Source: Natronococcus roseus (GTDB lineage Archaea; Halobacteriota; Halobacteria; Halobacteriales; Natrialbaceae). Taken from it: DNA of 64,000 bases. This document shows positions 27,126-35,255 of the stretch, one piece after another. Both the position numbers and the translations under genes were made by a program. Position 1 is the first letter of the stretch, and the number at the start of each line of letters is the position of its first letter. The DNA lies in the NCBI RefSeq assembly GCF_043677095.1, contig NZ_JBHLJR010000003.1, positions 62,001 through 126,000 of the forward strand. The letters run 5' to 3'. The notes under the pieces are model-generated. The model ran no database searches, was not told the DNA's origin, and saw only the letters and a list, made by a program, of their open reading frames with translations.

Positions 27126-27158
27126 ATGGCTACCCGACGTCCGGAGGATTCGCGATGA
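27126..27158 (+). CDS. 10-codon leader ORF overlapping the next start
   Basis: ATG 27126 reads MATRRPEDSR then TGA, which overlaps ATG 27155 (ATGA). A GCTTTT element is centred about 28 bp upstream, so this may be the leaderless first start of the transcript. GGAGG inside it, 12 bases before 27155, could serve the main gene. Inferred from layout only. Confidence 0.3.
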   Translation: MATRRPEDSR

Positions 27159-27655
27159 ACGACGGGCCGAACCCGACCGCGACCCCCGAGTGGGAGGAGC
27201 TGATCGCCGACGCCGGCGAGATCGCCGCCGAGTACCGCGAGAACGGCTGGGACGCGGTCGTCCTCGAGCCGATCGATGTGACACCGGTCGAACAAAGCGA
27301 CCGCACGGGGCTCGACGTCACGATCGCAGAATCGGCCTACGACCGCGTCGCGGACCTCGTCGGCAGCGACGACGTCTCGTTCGGTGACGCCGAGGTGTAC
27401 TACCGACCCGCCGAGGGCGAGGACCAGCGGTTCGCCCTGGTCGTCGAGCGCGACGAGCGCAGCGAGAGTGCCGTCCTCGTGCCGGTGACCTATGCGCTCT
27501 CGGAATCCCGTGCAGTCTTCGAGCGCGCGCTACACGAGGAAGAACTCCATATTCACGTCCGCCCCGAGGTCGCCGACGAGTGGGTCATTTTCTCCCACGA
27601 CGATCCGTCGCTGTTCCTCGAGGAGTCGGACGTTCGCGAGTGGGCCGACGGGTAG
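27155..27655 (+). CDS. Conserved haloarchaeal protein (DUF7529-like)
   Basis: A 166-residue soluble, acidic protein. It contains WEELIADAGEIAAEYRENGWDAVVLEP near the N-terminus, then TGLDVTIAESAYDRVADLV and a strand-rich C-terminal half ending HIHVRPEVADEWVIFSHDDPSLFLEE. I recognise it as a haloarchaeal family of unknown function, possibly DUF7529. No catalytic residues are evident. It is preceded by a 10-codon ORF and a Shine-Dalgarno sequence, and is convergent with the DUF5806 gene (4 bp between stops). Confidence 0.75.
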   Translation: MNDGPNPTATPEWEELIADAGEIAAEYRENGWDAVVLEPIDVTPVEQSDRTGLDVTIAESAYDRVADLVGSDDVSFGDAEVYYRPAEGEDQRFALVVERDERSESAVLVPVTYALSESRAVFERALHEEELHIHVRPEVADEWVIFSHDDPSLFLEESDVREWADG

Positions 27656-27659
27656 GCCG

Positions 27660-28328
27660 TTACTCCTCGTCGGTCTCCCGGTCGCGAAGCTCCTCGCTCG
27701 CCTCTCGGACCTCGCGCATCACCGTCGAAATCCGTTCCTCGGCCTCGAGTTCGTCGTCGACCGAGAGGTCGACGCCCTCGACCTCGAGGAGGAATTTCGC
27801 GACCTCCGTGGACTCGTACATCACGTCGTCGAGCTCCTCGGCGGTGAAGAAGTCACACATCGCGCCGTAGAGGAAGGTCGCGCCGGCCATGCGGACCTTC
27901 TCCTCGAAGGAGGCTCGAGCCTGGTTGACCGCCTGGGGCGTGTAGGTGTCGGTCATGAACGGAACCAGTTCGGGCAGGTTCTCGCCGATCTTGGTCATCT
28001 CGACGCCCGTCTCGGTCCGGAAGTCAGAACAGAGCCGCGCGATAGCCCACTCGCGAGCGGTGATGTACGTTCGGTCGCGCAGGAACTCGTTGACCCGCTC
28101 GTACTGGGCGCCGTCCATCTTCTTGAAGCGGGCGTACTTCTGTACGTCCGCCGGGACATCCGACTCCTCGGGTTCGGGGTCGGGAACGTTCGGCATCGGG
28201 TTCTCACCGGCGGAGTCGTCGGCGGCTGCCGCGTCGCCGGTGTCGGCTGGGTCGCGCTCGTCGCCATCGGAGTCGTCGATCCGGGCGTCCTCGGCCTCGA
28301 GCCCGGCGTCCGCACCGTCGTCGTTCAT
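27660..28328 (-). CDS. DUF5806 family protein
   Basis: A 222-residue haloarchaeal protein. The first ~60 residues are a low-complexity acidic tail (D, E, A, P). A conserved helical core follows: VPADVQKYARFKKMDGAQYERVNEFLRDRTYITAREWAIARL, then FRTETGVEMTKIGENLPELVPFM and QAVNQARASFEEKVRMAGATFLYGAMCDFFTAEELDDVM. I place it in DUF5806, function unknown. The helical core with conserved Arg and Trp might bind nucleic acid, but this is conjecture. No signal or membrane segment. Confidence 0.82.
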   Translation of the reverse strand: MNDDGADAGLEAEDARIDDSDGDERDPADTGDAAAADDSAGENPMPNVPDPEPEESDVPADVQKYARFKKMDGAQYERVNEFLRDRTYITAREWAIARLCSDFRTETGVEMTKIGENLPELVPFMTDTYTPQAVNQARASFEEKVRMAGATFLYGAMCDFFTAEELDDVMYESTEVAKFLLEVEGVDLSVDDELEAEERISTVMREVREASEELRDRETDEE

Positions 28329-28445
28329 GGCCGCGTATTGCCAGCTACTCGGGATAAGCGTTGTTCTCGAGGCGCCTCGATATCCTCCCTGGATTAAAAG
28401 CGGGTTATCGTAAACTCCGCTCGCGTCCTCGAGAGTTCTGTCGAA

Positions 28446-28451
28446 TTTAAG
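28446..28451 (+). promoter_or_regulatory. TATA element of the thiolase gene
   Basis: TTTAAG centred 27 bp before ATG 28476, the spacing of a leaderless transcript. It supports 28476 over the longer frame from 28455. Confidence 0.55.
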
Positions 28452-28475
28452 TTCGTGAGGAATGTTCGATACGGT

Positions 28476-29612
28476 ATGTCACAGACTCCGGTCGTCGCCA
28501 AGGCGGTACGAACCCCACAGGGGAAAGAGGACGGCGTCTTCGCCGACGTACGAAGCGAGGACCTCTCCGTCGCACTGATCGACGAGATCCTCGCCGAAAC
28601 CGGTCTCTCCGGCGAGGACGTCGACGACCTGATGTGGGGCTGCGCCCAGCAACGCGGCGAGCAGGGGAACAACCTGGCCCGCGTCATCGCCCTCCTCTCG
28701 GAGCTGGGCGAGGACGTCCCCGGGACGACGATCAACCGCTGGTGTGCGTCCTCGATGCAGGCCGTGATCTCGGCGTCGGACGCGATCGCCGCGGGCAACC
28801 GCGACGCGATCATCGCCGGCGGCGTCGAGAACATGTCCCGCGTGCCGATGGGCGAGAACACCCACAACGTCCACCCGAGGATGGCCGAGTACTACAACAT
28901 CGGCGAGCTCCAGATGGGGATGACCGCCGAGAAGGTCGCCGAGGAGTACGGCGTCAGCCGCGAGGAGCAAGACGAGTACGCCGCCAGAAGCCAGCAGCGG
29001 GCCGAGGAGGCGACCGAGGAGGGCCGCTTCGACGACGAGATCGTCCCCATAGAAACCGAGGACGGCACCGTCGACGAAGACGAGGGCATTCGGCCGGGAA
29101 CGACGGCCGAAAAGCTCGCCGAGCTGCCGACCGTCTTCAAGTCCGACGGCACCGTCACGCCGGGCAACGCCTCCCAGATCTCCGACGGCGCCTCCGCCCT
29201 GCTGATCACCAGCGAGGCCTTCGCCGAGGAGCACGATCTCGAGATCCTCGCCGAGGTCGGACAGAACAACGTCGCCGGCGTCGATCCCACGGTGATGGGG
29301 ATCGGTCCGGTGCCCGCGACGGAGGGGCTGCTCGAGCGAAACGGCCGCGACATCGAGGAGTACGACCTCGTCGAACTCAACGAGGCGTTTGCCAGCCAGT
29401 CGATCTACTCCCGCGACGAGCTCGGGATCGATCCCGAGAAGTTCAACGTCAACGGCGGGGCGATCGCGATCGGGCACCCACTGGGGGCCTCCGGCGCGCG
29501 CCTGCCGGTGACGCTGATCCACGAACTCGGAAAGCGCGGCGGCGGCAGCGGCCTGGCGACGCTGTGTGTCGGCTTCGGCCAGGGTGCGGCAATCGAGTTC
29601 GAGGTTAACTAA
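28476..29612 (+). CDS. Acetyl-CoA acetyltransferase (thiolase)
   Basis: A 378-residue thiolase that condenses or cleaves acyl-CoA and acetyl-CoA. The nucleophilic C90 lies in INRWCASSMQAV. The C-terminal catalytic pair is present: NVNGGAIAIGHPLGASGAR (His) and LATLCVGFGQGAAIEFE (second Cys). The tetramerisation and CoA-binding loops have normal length. The family serves fatty acid breakdown, acetoacetyl-CoA formation for mevalonate, or PHA precursors; the genome context here does not choose. The last 33 bases are repeated about 80 bp downstream after a dispersed element. Confidence 0.93.
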   Translation: MSQTPVVAKAVRTPQGKEDGVFADVRSEDLSVALIDEILAETGLSGEDVDDLMWGCAQQRGEQGNNLARVIALLSELGEDVPGTTINRWCASSMQAVISASDAIAAGNRDAIIAGGVENMSRVPMGENTHNVHPRMAEYYNIGELQMGMTAEKVAEEYGVSREEQDEYAARSQQRAEEATEEGRFDDEIVPIETEDGTVDEDEGIRPGTTAEKLAELPTVFKSDGTVTPGNASQISDGASALLITSEAFAEEHDLEILAEVGQNNVAGVDPTVMGIGPVPATEGLLERNGRDIEEYDLVELNEAFASQSIYSRDELGIDPEKFNVNGGAIAIGHPLGASGARLPVTLIHELGKRGGGSGLATLCVGFGQGAAIEFEVN

Positions 29613-29625
29613 GCCGAGCAGTCTA

Positions 29626-29690
29626 GGCCTTTTGGTCCAGATTTTGCGAGGCCGCTCGCACCGCGAGCGGCCGAGACAAAAGGTGGTCGC
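29626..29690 (+). mobile_element. Short dispersed element, copy B
   Basis: It starts GGCCTTTTGGTCCAGATTTT then GCG, contains a perfect palindrome at 29650-29672 (stem 10, loop ACC), and ends CAAAAGGTGGTCGC. The ends match copy A at 24591-24669, while the middles differ. It lies between the thiolase stop and a duplicated thiolase tail. No coding capacity. Confidence 0.6.
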
Positions 29691-29725
29691 GTCAGGGTGC
29701 GGCGATCGAGTTCGAGGTCAACTGA
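29691..29725 (+). pseudogene. Duplicated 3' tail of the thiolase gene
   Basis: AGGGTGCGGC, then GATCGAGTTCGAGGTCAACT and GA, repeat the final codons of thiolase (29581-29612) with three substitutions, still ending in an in-frame stop (TGA for TAA). The three changes are all silent or stop-for-stop, so the copy came from a coding homologue rather than decaying freely. Confidence 0.75.
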
Positions 29726-29728
29726 GGC

Positions 29729-29808
29729 GCGGTTCGGAGCGAGCGCGGTTCGGAGCGAGCGCGGTTCGGAGCGAGCGCGGTTCGGAGCGAGCGCGGTTCG
29801 GAGCGAAC
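29729..29808 (+). repeat. Tandem repeat, 5 x 16 bp (GCGGTTCGGAGCGAGC)
   Basis: Five head-to-tail units at 29729, 29745, 29761, 29777 and 29793; only the last has a change (GAGCGAAC). The stretch from 29613 to 30011 has no supported gene: it holds the dispersed element, the thiolase tail copy, this repeat and then GAGCGAACG-type low-complexity sequence. Confidence 0.9.
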
Positions 29809-30011
29809 GAAGTGAGCGAGAACCGCGGAACGCGAACGGGGAGCGAAGGCGACCCGTGAGCGAGTAGGTGAGACTACACGTCCGAACCGGACGGACGGAG
29901 CAGAGGAACAGCGATTCCCGGCGCTCGTCGAAGGCGGATCGTGTAGCAGCCGCCGAGACGGTCGGCGGCACCACCAGAACGTATTTGTTTTCTTACCCAT
30001 CTACTGCAGGT

Positions 30012-30071
30012 ATGGTCGCACCGTACTCGTTACCGCCCTCTGCCCCGTCCTCGCTTTCCACCCGTCGATGA
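30012..30071 (+). CDS. 19-codon leader ORF overlapping the htpX start
   Basis: ATG 30012 reads a 19-residue peptide (MVAPYSLPPSAPSSLSTRR), and its TGA overlaps ATG 30068 as ATGA. GTATTT is centred about 28 bp upstream, as for a leaderless start. The htpX start has no Shine-Dalgarno sequence, so its translation may depend on this frame. Confidence 0.4.
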   Translation: MVAPYSLPPSAPSSLSTRR

Positions 30072-31069
30072 CGGCGGTGGATCGGCGAACGCTCCGGTGG
30101 CGGATGCTCGCGTCGCTCGCGCTGCTCGCGCTCGTCACGATCGGCTTCGTCGTCGGCGTCTGGGGCGCGTTCTACCTCGTTCTCGTCTCGTTCGAGGCCG
30201 ACGGGGCGGCACTGATCGCGTCGGTAGCGAGCGGCGTTCTCCTGGCCTCTCTCGTCGGCCTCGAGTTCCTACAGGTGTCGACGGTCGAGCGGTTCGCGGG
30301 CGCCACGCCGGTCGATCGCGACGAGAGGCCGGAGCTGTACCGGACGACGACGCGCGTCGCCTCCCAGCTCGACGTCCCCGTTCCGACGATCGCGATCTCC
30401 GACAGTCCCGCGCCCGAAGCGCTGGTCGTCGGCTTCCAGCGCGACGGGATCCACCTGGTGCTCTCCGAGGGGACAATCGACGCGCTCGACGACGTCGAGC
30501 TCGAAGCGGTGATCGCACACGAACTCGCACACGTACGGAACAGGGACGCGACGGTGATGACGGCGGTTTCGGCACCGGTGGTGCTCGCGGCGGGATTGCG
30601 GTCGCGCCTTCCCGATCCGAACGACGCCGGGATGGCCGCGGTCGTGGTGCTCCCGCTGGCGCTCGTCTCGAACGTCGCGTGGATCGCCGGTCGAACGATC
30701 ACCGCCGTGCTCGCTCGCGTTCGCGAACACGCCGCCGACCGGGCGGCCGCCGAGGTAACCGGGTCGCCCGCGGCGCTCGCGAGCGCGCTCGAGACCCTCG
30801 ACGAGCGGATCGAGGCGACGCCGACCCGGGACCTCAGGTCCGTCGAGGGAGTCTCCGCGCTGTCGATCCTCCCGCTCGAGCGCGATCCGGACAGTCGAGC
30901 GGTCCGGCTCGGCCCAGACGGCGAGACCGAGCCCTCGCACCTGTGGTTCGATCGCCTCAAGTGGCGGCTGTTCGTGACGCATCCGCCGACGGCCGACAGA
31001 CTCGAGTCGCTGCGAGCGCTCGAGCGCGAGCACCATCGGGGCGACGAACGGGAGCCGACGACGGCGTAG
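30068..31069 (+). CDS. htpX: M48 family membrane metalloprotease (HtpX-like)
   Basis: A 333-residue membrane protease. Two N-terminal helices (about 15-38 and 42-62) precede a cytosolic M48 domain with AVIAHELAHVRNRD, where H151 and H155 bind zinc and E152 is catalytic. A further hydrophobic hairpin (VMTAVSAPVVLAAG..., AAVVVLPLALVSNVAW) follows, then the third ligand region REHAADRAAAEV. HtpX removes misfolded membrane proteins in bacteria. The C-terminal acidic tail is haloarchaeal. The start overlaps a 19-codon ORF, so it may be translationally coupled. Confidence 0.9.
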   Translation: MTAVDRRTLRWRMLASLALLALVTIGFVVGVWGAFYLVLVSFEADGAALIASVASGVLLASLVGLEFLQVSTVERFAGATPVDRDERPELYRTTTRVASQLDVPVPTIAISDSPAPEALVVGFQRDGIHLVLSEGTIDALDDVELEAVIAHELAHVRNRDATVMTAVSAPVVLAAGLRSRLPDPNDAGMAAVVVLPLALVSNVAWIAGRTITAVLARVREHAADRAAAEVTGSPAALASALETLDERIEATPTRDLRSVEGVSALSILPLERDPDSRAVRLGPDGETEPSHLWFDRLKWRLFVTHPPTADRLESLRALEREHHRGDEREPTTA

Positions 31070-31134
31070 CTCGCCCGCCGCCGCAGGGCGATCCGGACAG
31101 GCGATTTACATCGGTCGAGCCCCTACGGTATCCA

Positions 31135-31473
31135 ATGAGCACCATCCTGCTGGCGGCGATCATCGGCATTCCGCTCGCCTGGCACCTCGGAATCACCGCG
31201 TTCGTCTACTACGATTCCGGCCGCGTCGGTCTCGAGCCGACGCGGAAGTGGGTCGCGATCACCTTTGCGATTCCGATCTTCGGCTTTTTCATCTACCTGT
31301 TCGAGCGCAGCGAACTCGACTACGATCCCGAGGAGGACCCCTACAAGGATCACAACTACAACATCCACCCCTCGAGGGCTGACGACGCGCCGCTGCCCTC
31401 GCGGGGCGACGACCGGGAGGGGCCGGACGATCTCGAGGGACCGACCGGGTCGGACTCCGAGCGGGAGCGGTAG
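31135..31473 (+). CDS. Two-helix membrane protein with acidic tail
   Basis: A 112-residue protein with two hydrophobic helices (TILLAAIIGIPLAWHLGITAFVYY and WVAITFAIPIFGFFIYLFER) joined by a loop YDSGRVGLEPTRK. The layout resembles the N-terminal membrane domain placed before phospholipase D-type proteins, but no catalytic domain follows. The tail is Asp/Glu/Pro-rich. The start at 31135 gives the first helix directly. Conserved in haloarchaea as I recall; function unknown. Confidence 0.72.
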   Translation: MSTILLAAIIGIPLAWHLGITAFVYYDSGRVGLEPTRKWVAITFAIPIFGFFIYLFERSELDYDPEEDPYKDHNYNIHPSRADDAPLPSRGDDREGPDDLEGPTGSDSERER

Positions 31474-31478
31474 CGCCG

Positions 31479-32927
31479 TCAGAACGCGAGCGTCTTGACG
31501 ACGACGGGAACGCTGTCGTGGCCAGCGATCGGCGTGCCGACGTCGAGGTAATCGCCGTCCCGGGCTGCGAGTTCGTCGAGCGCGACGAGGGGACGATCGC
31601 TGCGGCGCTCGAGGAGCTGTCCCAGCGCCTTCGCACAGTTCTGGCGAACCACGACGACGATCGGGAGCGAGGGCGGCAACGGCTCGAGCGCCGACGCGAG
31701 CGCGTCCGCCACCGAGCCCAACCGCTCGTACTCGAGCGGGCCGACGTCCGCGATCGCAAGGGCAACGGCGTCGACGGCCGAGGGATCGTGGAGCTCCCGG
31801 AGCCGCCCGACCGCAGCCTCGAGGTGGTCGCGAAGACAGCGGTCCTCGAGGTCCGCGAGGTCGCCGACGTCGACGACCGGAACGTCCCGAAGCGGCAGCA
31901 GGTCGGGCTCGATCGAGATCGTCCGCCCGCTGAGCGTCGTCGACTCCGTCCCGGCGCCGACGACGGTCGCCCGAAGATCCTCCGCGGACTCGAGAACGGG
32001 CCAGGATCGAACCCGCTCGTGCTCGCGGAGCGCGGCCGCGAGTAGCCCTCCGAGGTCGCCGTGGGCGAACGGGTCGATCGGCGGCGAGTCGACGAGCAGG
32101 CCGACGCCGCCGCTGAAGACGACGCCGTCGAGTTCGACCGGCTCGGTCGGCAGCTCGCCGATGGCCAGCTCGCGCGTGAGAGGGTCGAACGGCGGCCCCT
32201 CGAGCAGGTCGACGATCCGGTCGGCCATCGCCTCCGCGAGCGCAGCGAGCAGTTCGCCATCGGGTTCGTCGCCGACCGCGATCGGGAGCTCGAGCGCCTC
32301 GGCGAGCGCCCCGGCGGGCGGCGAGATCGAGCCGATGCGTCCGTCGTCGTCGAACCGGACGAGTCGTCCGCCGACGTCGAGACAGCGTGTCTCCCGAATC
32401 CGGCTTCCGCCTCGCTTGCGGCCGTCCGATCGCCCCTCGAAGATCGCGACGTTTGTCGTTCCGCCGCCGACGTCGACGTTGGCGACGGTTCCGCCCGTTT
32501 CGGCGGCGTGGGCTGCTGCACCGGAGCCCCGACCCGCGAGCACCGCCTCGAGGTCGGCGCCGGCCGTCGCGGCCACGAACCGGCCCGCGTCGGCGGCGAC
32601 CTGATGGACGAGCGGTTCGGCGTTCTTCCGGCGCGCCGTCTCGCCGGTGACGATCACGGCGCCCGTATCGACGGCCGCGGGCTCGAGCCCGGCCGCCTCG
32701 AGGTCGCGTTCGATGAACGCGGCGACGCCCTCGACGTCGATCGTTTCGCGATCGAGCAGCGGCGTCTCGCGGACCGGGCCCCGAAAGACGATCTCGCGGT
32801 CGACGATCTCGGGACTCGCCGCCCCGCCGGGTGGCGTCTCGACCCGCAGACGGCTGACGACGGTGTGTGTCGTGGTCGTCCCGACGTCGATGCCGACGCT
32901 CGTCAGCGACTTCGGGTCGGCGTTCAC
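31479..32927 (-). CDS. eutA: Ethanolamine ammonia-lyase reactivating factor EutA
   Basis: A 482-residue actin/Hsp70-like ATPase-fold protein. The N-terminus SVGIDVGTTTTHTVVSRL is the phosphate 1 loop, GGTVANVDVGGGTTNVAIFEG the phosphate 2 region. EutA ejects damaged cobalamin from the lyase with ATP. It is the last gene of a minus-strand eutB-eutC-eutA set, with 6 bp between its start and the eutC stop. Bacterial EutA has the same length. Finding it with the lyase supports a working cobalamin-dependent enzyme. Start at MNADPKSLTSV. Confidence 0.9.
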   Translation of the reverse strand: MNADPKSLTSVGIDVGTTTTHTVVSRLRVETPPGGAASPEIVDREIVFRGPVRETPLLDRETIDVEGVAAFIERDLEAAGLEPAAVDTGAVIVTGETARRKNAEPLVHQVAADAGRFVAATAGADLEAVLAGRGSGAAAHAAETGGTVANVDVGGGTTNVAIFEGRSDGRKRGGSRIRETRCLDVGGRLVRFDDDGRIGSISPPAGALAEALELPIAVGDEPDGELLAALAEAMADRIVDLLEGPPFDPLTRELAIGELPTEPVELDGVVFSGGVGLLVDSPPIDPFAHGDLGGLLAAALREHERVRSWPVLESAEDLRATVVGAGTESTTLSGRTISIEPDLLPLRDVPVVDVGDLADLEDRCLRDHLEAAVGRLRELHDPSAVDAVALAIADVGPLEYERLGSVADALASALEPLPPSLPIVVVVRQNCAKALGQLLERRSDRPLVALDELAARDGDYLDVGTPIAGHDSVPVVVKTLAF

Positions 32928-32933
32928 GATCGG

Positions 32934-33752
32934 TCAGGACTCCGTCCGGAACTCGCGGTCGTCCTCGCGGAGGTCGACTCCGCTGGCCTCGGCGTCGAGC
33001 ATCTCCCCGATCAGGTCGACGAGCTCGGCGCCAGCCTCGACCGGCGGGAGCCCGCCGTCGTGGATGTTCGAGACGACCGACTTTTTGGCCGTCGCCGAGC
33101 CGCGCTCGGGGCCGTACACCAGATAGGCACTCAGGCTCTCGGCGGTCCGGAGTCCGGGTCGTTCGCCGATGAGGTTCACACAGCAGTCGGCTTCGAGCAC
33201 CTCGCCGACGGCGTCCATTACGTCGACGCGACCGAACTCGACGAAGACGGGCGTGCCGACCGAGACACCGCGAGCCTCGAGCCCGTCGAGCAAGGCCGGC
33301 AGGAGCTGCGGGACGTTCGCCTCGACGGCGGACGAGGAGAGCCCGTCGCTGACCACGATCTGAACCTCGGGGCCGCGCTCGCAGTCGCGCTCGAGTCGCT
33401 CGAGGCTCTCGGCGTCGAGTTCCCGCCCGAGGTCGGGGCGGGCGAGATACTGGTCCGTGTCCGCGACCGTCGTTCGAAGTTCGATCAGTCCGAGGTCGTC
33501 GATCAGGTCGTCGCTCACCCGCGAGTGGACCGCGTCGCGGGCGACGCCGTGGTCGGCCCGAAACTCGAGTAACGCGTCGGTGGTCGGCCGCGGACCGGAT
33601 CGGCCGACGCCGAGTCTGGTGGGGTTGCGGTCGGCGATGCGCCGGAGCACGTCCTCGTCTCCGCGATCGGCGTCGGCGTCGCGGCCGGCGTCGCGGCTGG
33701 CGGTCGGTTCGGGCGAGTCCGTATCGGAGTCTGGGTTCGAGTCGGAGGCCAT
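32934..33752 (-). CDS. eutC: Ethanolamine ammonia-lyase small subunit EutC
   Basis: A 272-residue subunit that holds adenosylcobalamin with EutB. After a Ser/Asp-rich haloarchaeal N-terminus (~50 residues), the EutC core begins TPTRLGVGRSGPRPTTDALLEFRADHGVARDAV. IVVSDGLSSSAVEANVPQLL, VDVMDAVGEVLEADCCVNLIGERPGL and SAYLVYGPERG-like segments match the family. The start at 33752 lies 2 bp after the eutB stop. The order eutB-eutC-eutA is compact and implies one transcript. Confidence 0.92.
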   Translation of the reverse strand: MASDSNPDSDTDSPEPTASRDAGRDADADRGDEDVLRRIADRNPTRLGVGRSGPRPTTDALLEFRADHGVARDAVHSRVSDDLIDDLGLIELRTTVADTDQYLARPDLGRELDAESLERLERDCERGPEVQIVVSDGLSSSAVEANVPQLLPALLDGLEARGVSVGTPVFVEFGRVDVMDAVGEVLEADCCVNLIGERPGLRTAESLSAYLVYGPERGSATAKKSVVSNIHDGGLPPVEAGAELVDLIGEMLDAEASGVDLREDDREFRTES

Positions 33753-33754
33753 GA

Positions 33755-35116
33755 TTACGTGAAGATCGTCGGATCGCCCGCGCGTTCGGTGAGCCGGCCC
33801 TCGCGCCAGAGGTCCATCTCGTCGAGCCAGTCGCGAAAGGCGGGAGCCGGCTCGAGGTCGAACAGCTCCCAGAGCGCGGCCGCGTCGTGGTAGCTGTTGG
33901 ACTGGTAGTTCAACATGACGTCGTCGCCCATCGGCACGGTAATAAAGTAGTTCGCCCCCGCCGCGGCCAGCAGGACGGCGAGGTTCTCGATATCGTTCTG
34001 ATCGGCCCCCATGTGGTTCGTGTAGCAGGCGTCGATCCCCATCGGGATCCCGTGGAGCTGGCCCATGAACACGTCCTCGAGGCCGGCGCGGATCACCTGT
34101 CGGCCGTCGTAGAGGTACTCCGGACCGATGAAGCCGACGACCGTGTTGACCAGGAAGGGGTCGTAGCGCTTCGCGAGGCCGTAGCAGCGCGCCTCGAGGG
34201 TGAGCTGGTCGACGCCGTGATGGGCGTCGCCGGACAGTTCGGCGCCCTGGCCCGTCTCGAAGTACATGACGTTCGGTCCCGAGGAGACACAGCGACGTCC
34301 CGCGAGGTCGTGGGCCTCGTCGAGCAGGTCGACGTCGACGCCGAACTCGTCGTTGCCGGCCTCCGTGCCGGCGAGGCTCTGGAAGACGAGATCTGCGGGG
34401 GCGCCCTCCCGGATGGCGTCCATCTGAGTGGTAACGTGAGAGAGACAGCAGTTCTGGGTCGGCACGTCCCACTCTTCGATGAACTCGTGGGTCGCCTCAA
34501 GGATTCGCGTCGTGGTCTCGACGCTGTCCTGAACCGGGTTGATGCCGATAACGGCGTCGCCGACGCCGTAGGAGAGCCCCTCCCGCGTCGCGTCGATGAT
34601 GTTCGAGACGTCGTCGGCGGGATCGTTGGGCTGCAGTCGAAACGAGAGGGTGCCGCGTTCGCCGACGGTCGCGTTGCAGCGTGCGGTAACCTCCATCCGC
34701 GAGGTAACCAGCGCCAGGTCGAGGTTCGACATGAGCTTCGTCACCGCGGCGATCATCTCGCTGGTCAGGCCGGGTCGGATCGCCGCAATCTCGCGTTCGC
34801 CCGTTCCGGTGGCGACGAGGTACTCCCGCAGGTCGGCGACGGTCCAGTCCTTGATCTCGTCGTAGATCGGCTCCCGGATCGCCTCCTGGATCACCCGCGT
34901 CACCTCGTCCTCGTCCGCGGGAACGACGGGGTTCTCCCGGAGCGTCTCGAGTCGCATTCCTGCGAGGGCTCGCTTGGCGGCGACCCGTTCGGCGTCCGAG
35001 TCGGCCGCGATTCCCGCCAGCTCGTCGCCGGTCTTGGGTTCGTTCGCCTTGGCCAGTACCTCGACGACGGAGTCGAATCGATCCCCCTCGTCGGGCGTCG
35101 TAGTTTTGACTGCCAT
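33755..35116 (-). CDS. eutB: Ethanolamine ammonia-lyase large subunit EutB
   Basis: A 453-residue TIM-barrel subunit that turns ethanolamine into acetaldehyde and ammonia using adenosylcobalamin radicals. Family blocks: RPGLTSEMIAAVTKLMSNLDL, CNATVGERGTLSFRLQPN, GDAVIGINPVQDSV, PTQNCCLSHVTTQ, GLEDVFMGQLHGIPMGIDACYTNHMGADQNDIE and FITVPMGDDVMLNYQSNSYHD. The start at 35116 (MAVKTTT) fits the family better than 35161. No microcompartment shell genes are present, so the reaction should be cytosolic. An MFS transporter diverges upstream, perhaps to bring in ethanolamine. Confidence 0.95.
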   Translation of the reverse strand: MAVKTTTPDEGDRFDSVVEVLAKANEPKTGDELAGIAADSDAERVAAKRALAGMRLETLRENPVVPADEDEVTRVIQEAIREPIYDEIKDWTVADLREYLVATGTGEREIAAIRPGLTSEMIAAVTKLMSNLDLALVTSRMEVTARCNATVGERGTLSFRLQPNDPADDVSNIIDATREGLSYGVGDAVIGINPVQDSVETTTRILEATHEFIEEWDVPTQNCCLSHVTTQMDAIREGAPADLVFQSLAGTEAGNDEFGVDVDLLDEAHDLAGRRCVSSGPNVMYFETGQGAELSGDAHHGVDQLTLEARCYGLAKRYDPFLVNTVVGFIGPEYLYDGRQVIRAGLEDVFMGQLHGIPMGIDACYTNHMGADQNDIENLAVLLAAAGANYFITVPMGDDVMLNYQSNSYHDAAALWELFDLEPAPAFRDWLDEMDLWREGRLTERAGDPTIFT

Positions 35117-35255
35117 CTGCTGTCGGACGGTAGGACGGGGAAGCTCTTCACCATTCGTCAAACGTTACCAAACTACGCTTGCTGCAATGAAAGCGACGGC
35201 GCGTTCGGCGCCCGACGATAGCCACGGTTTTCTTCGACGAACCGACACCACCGGT

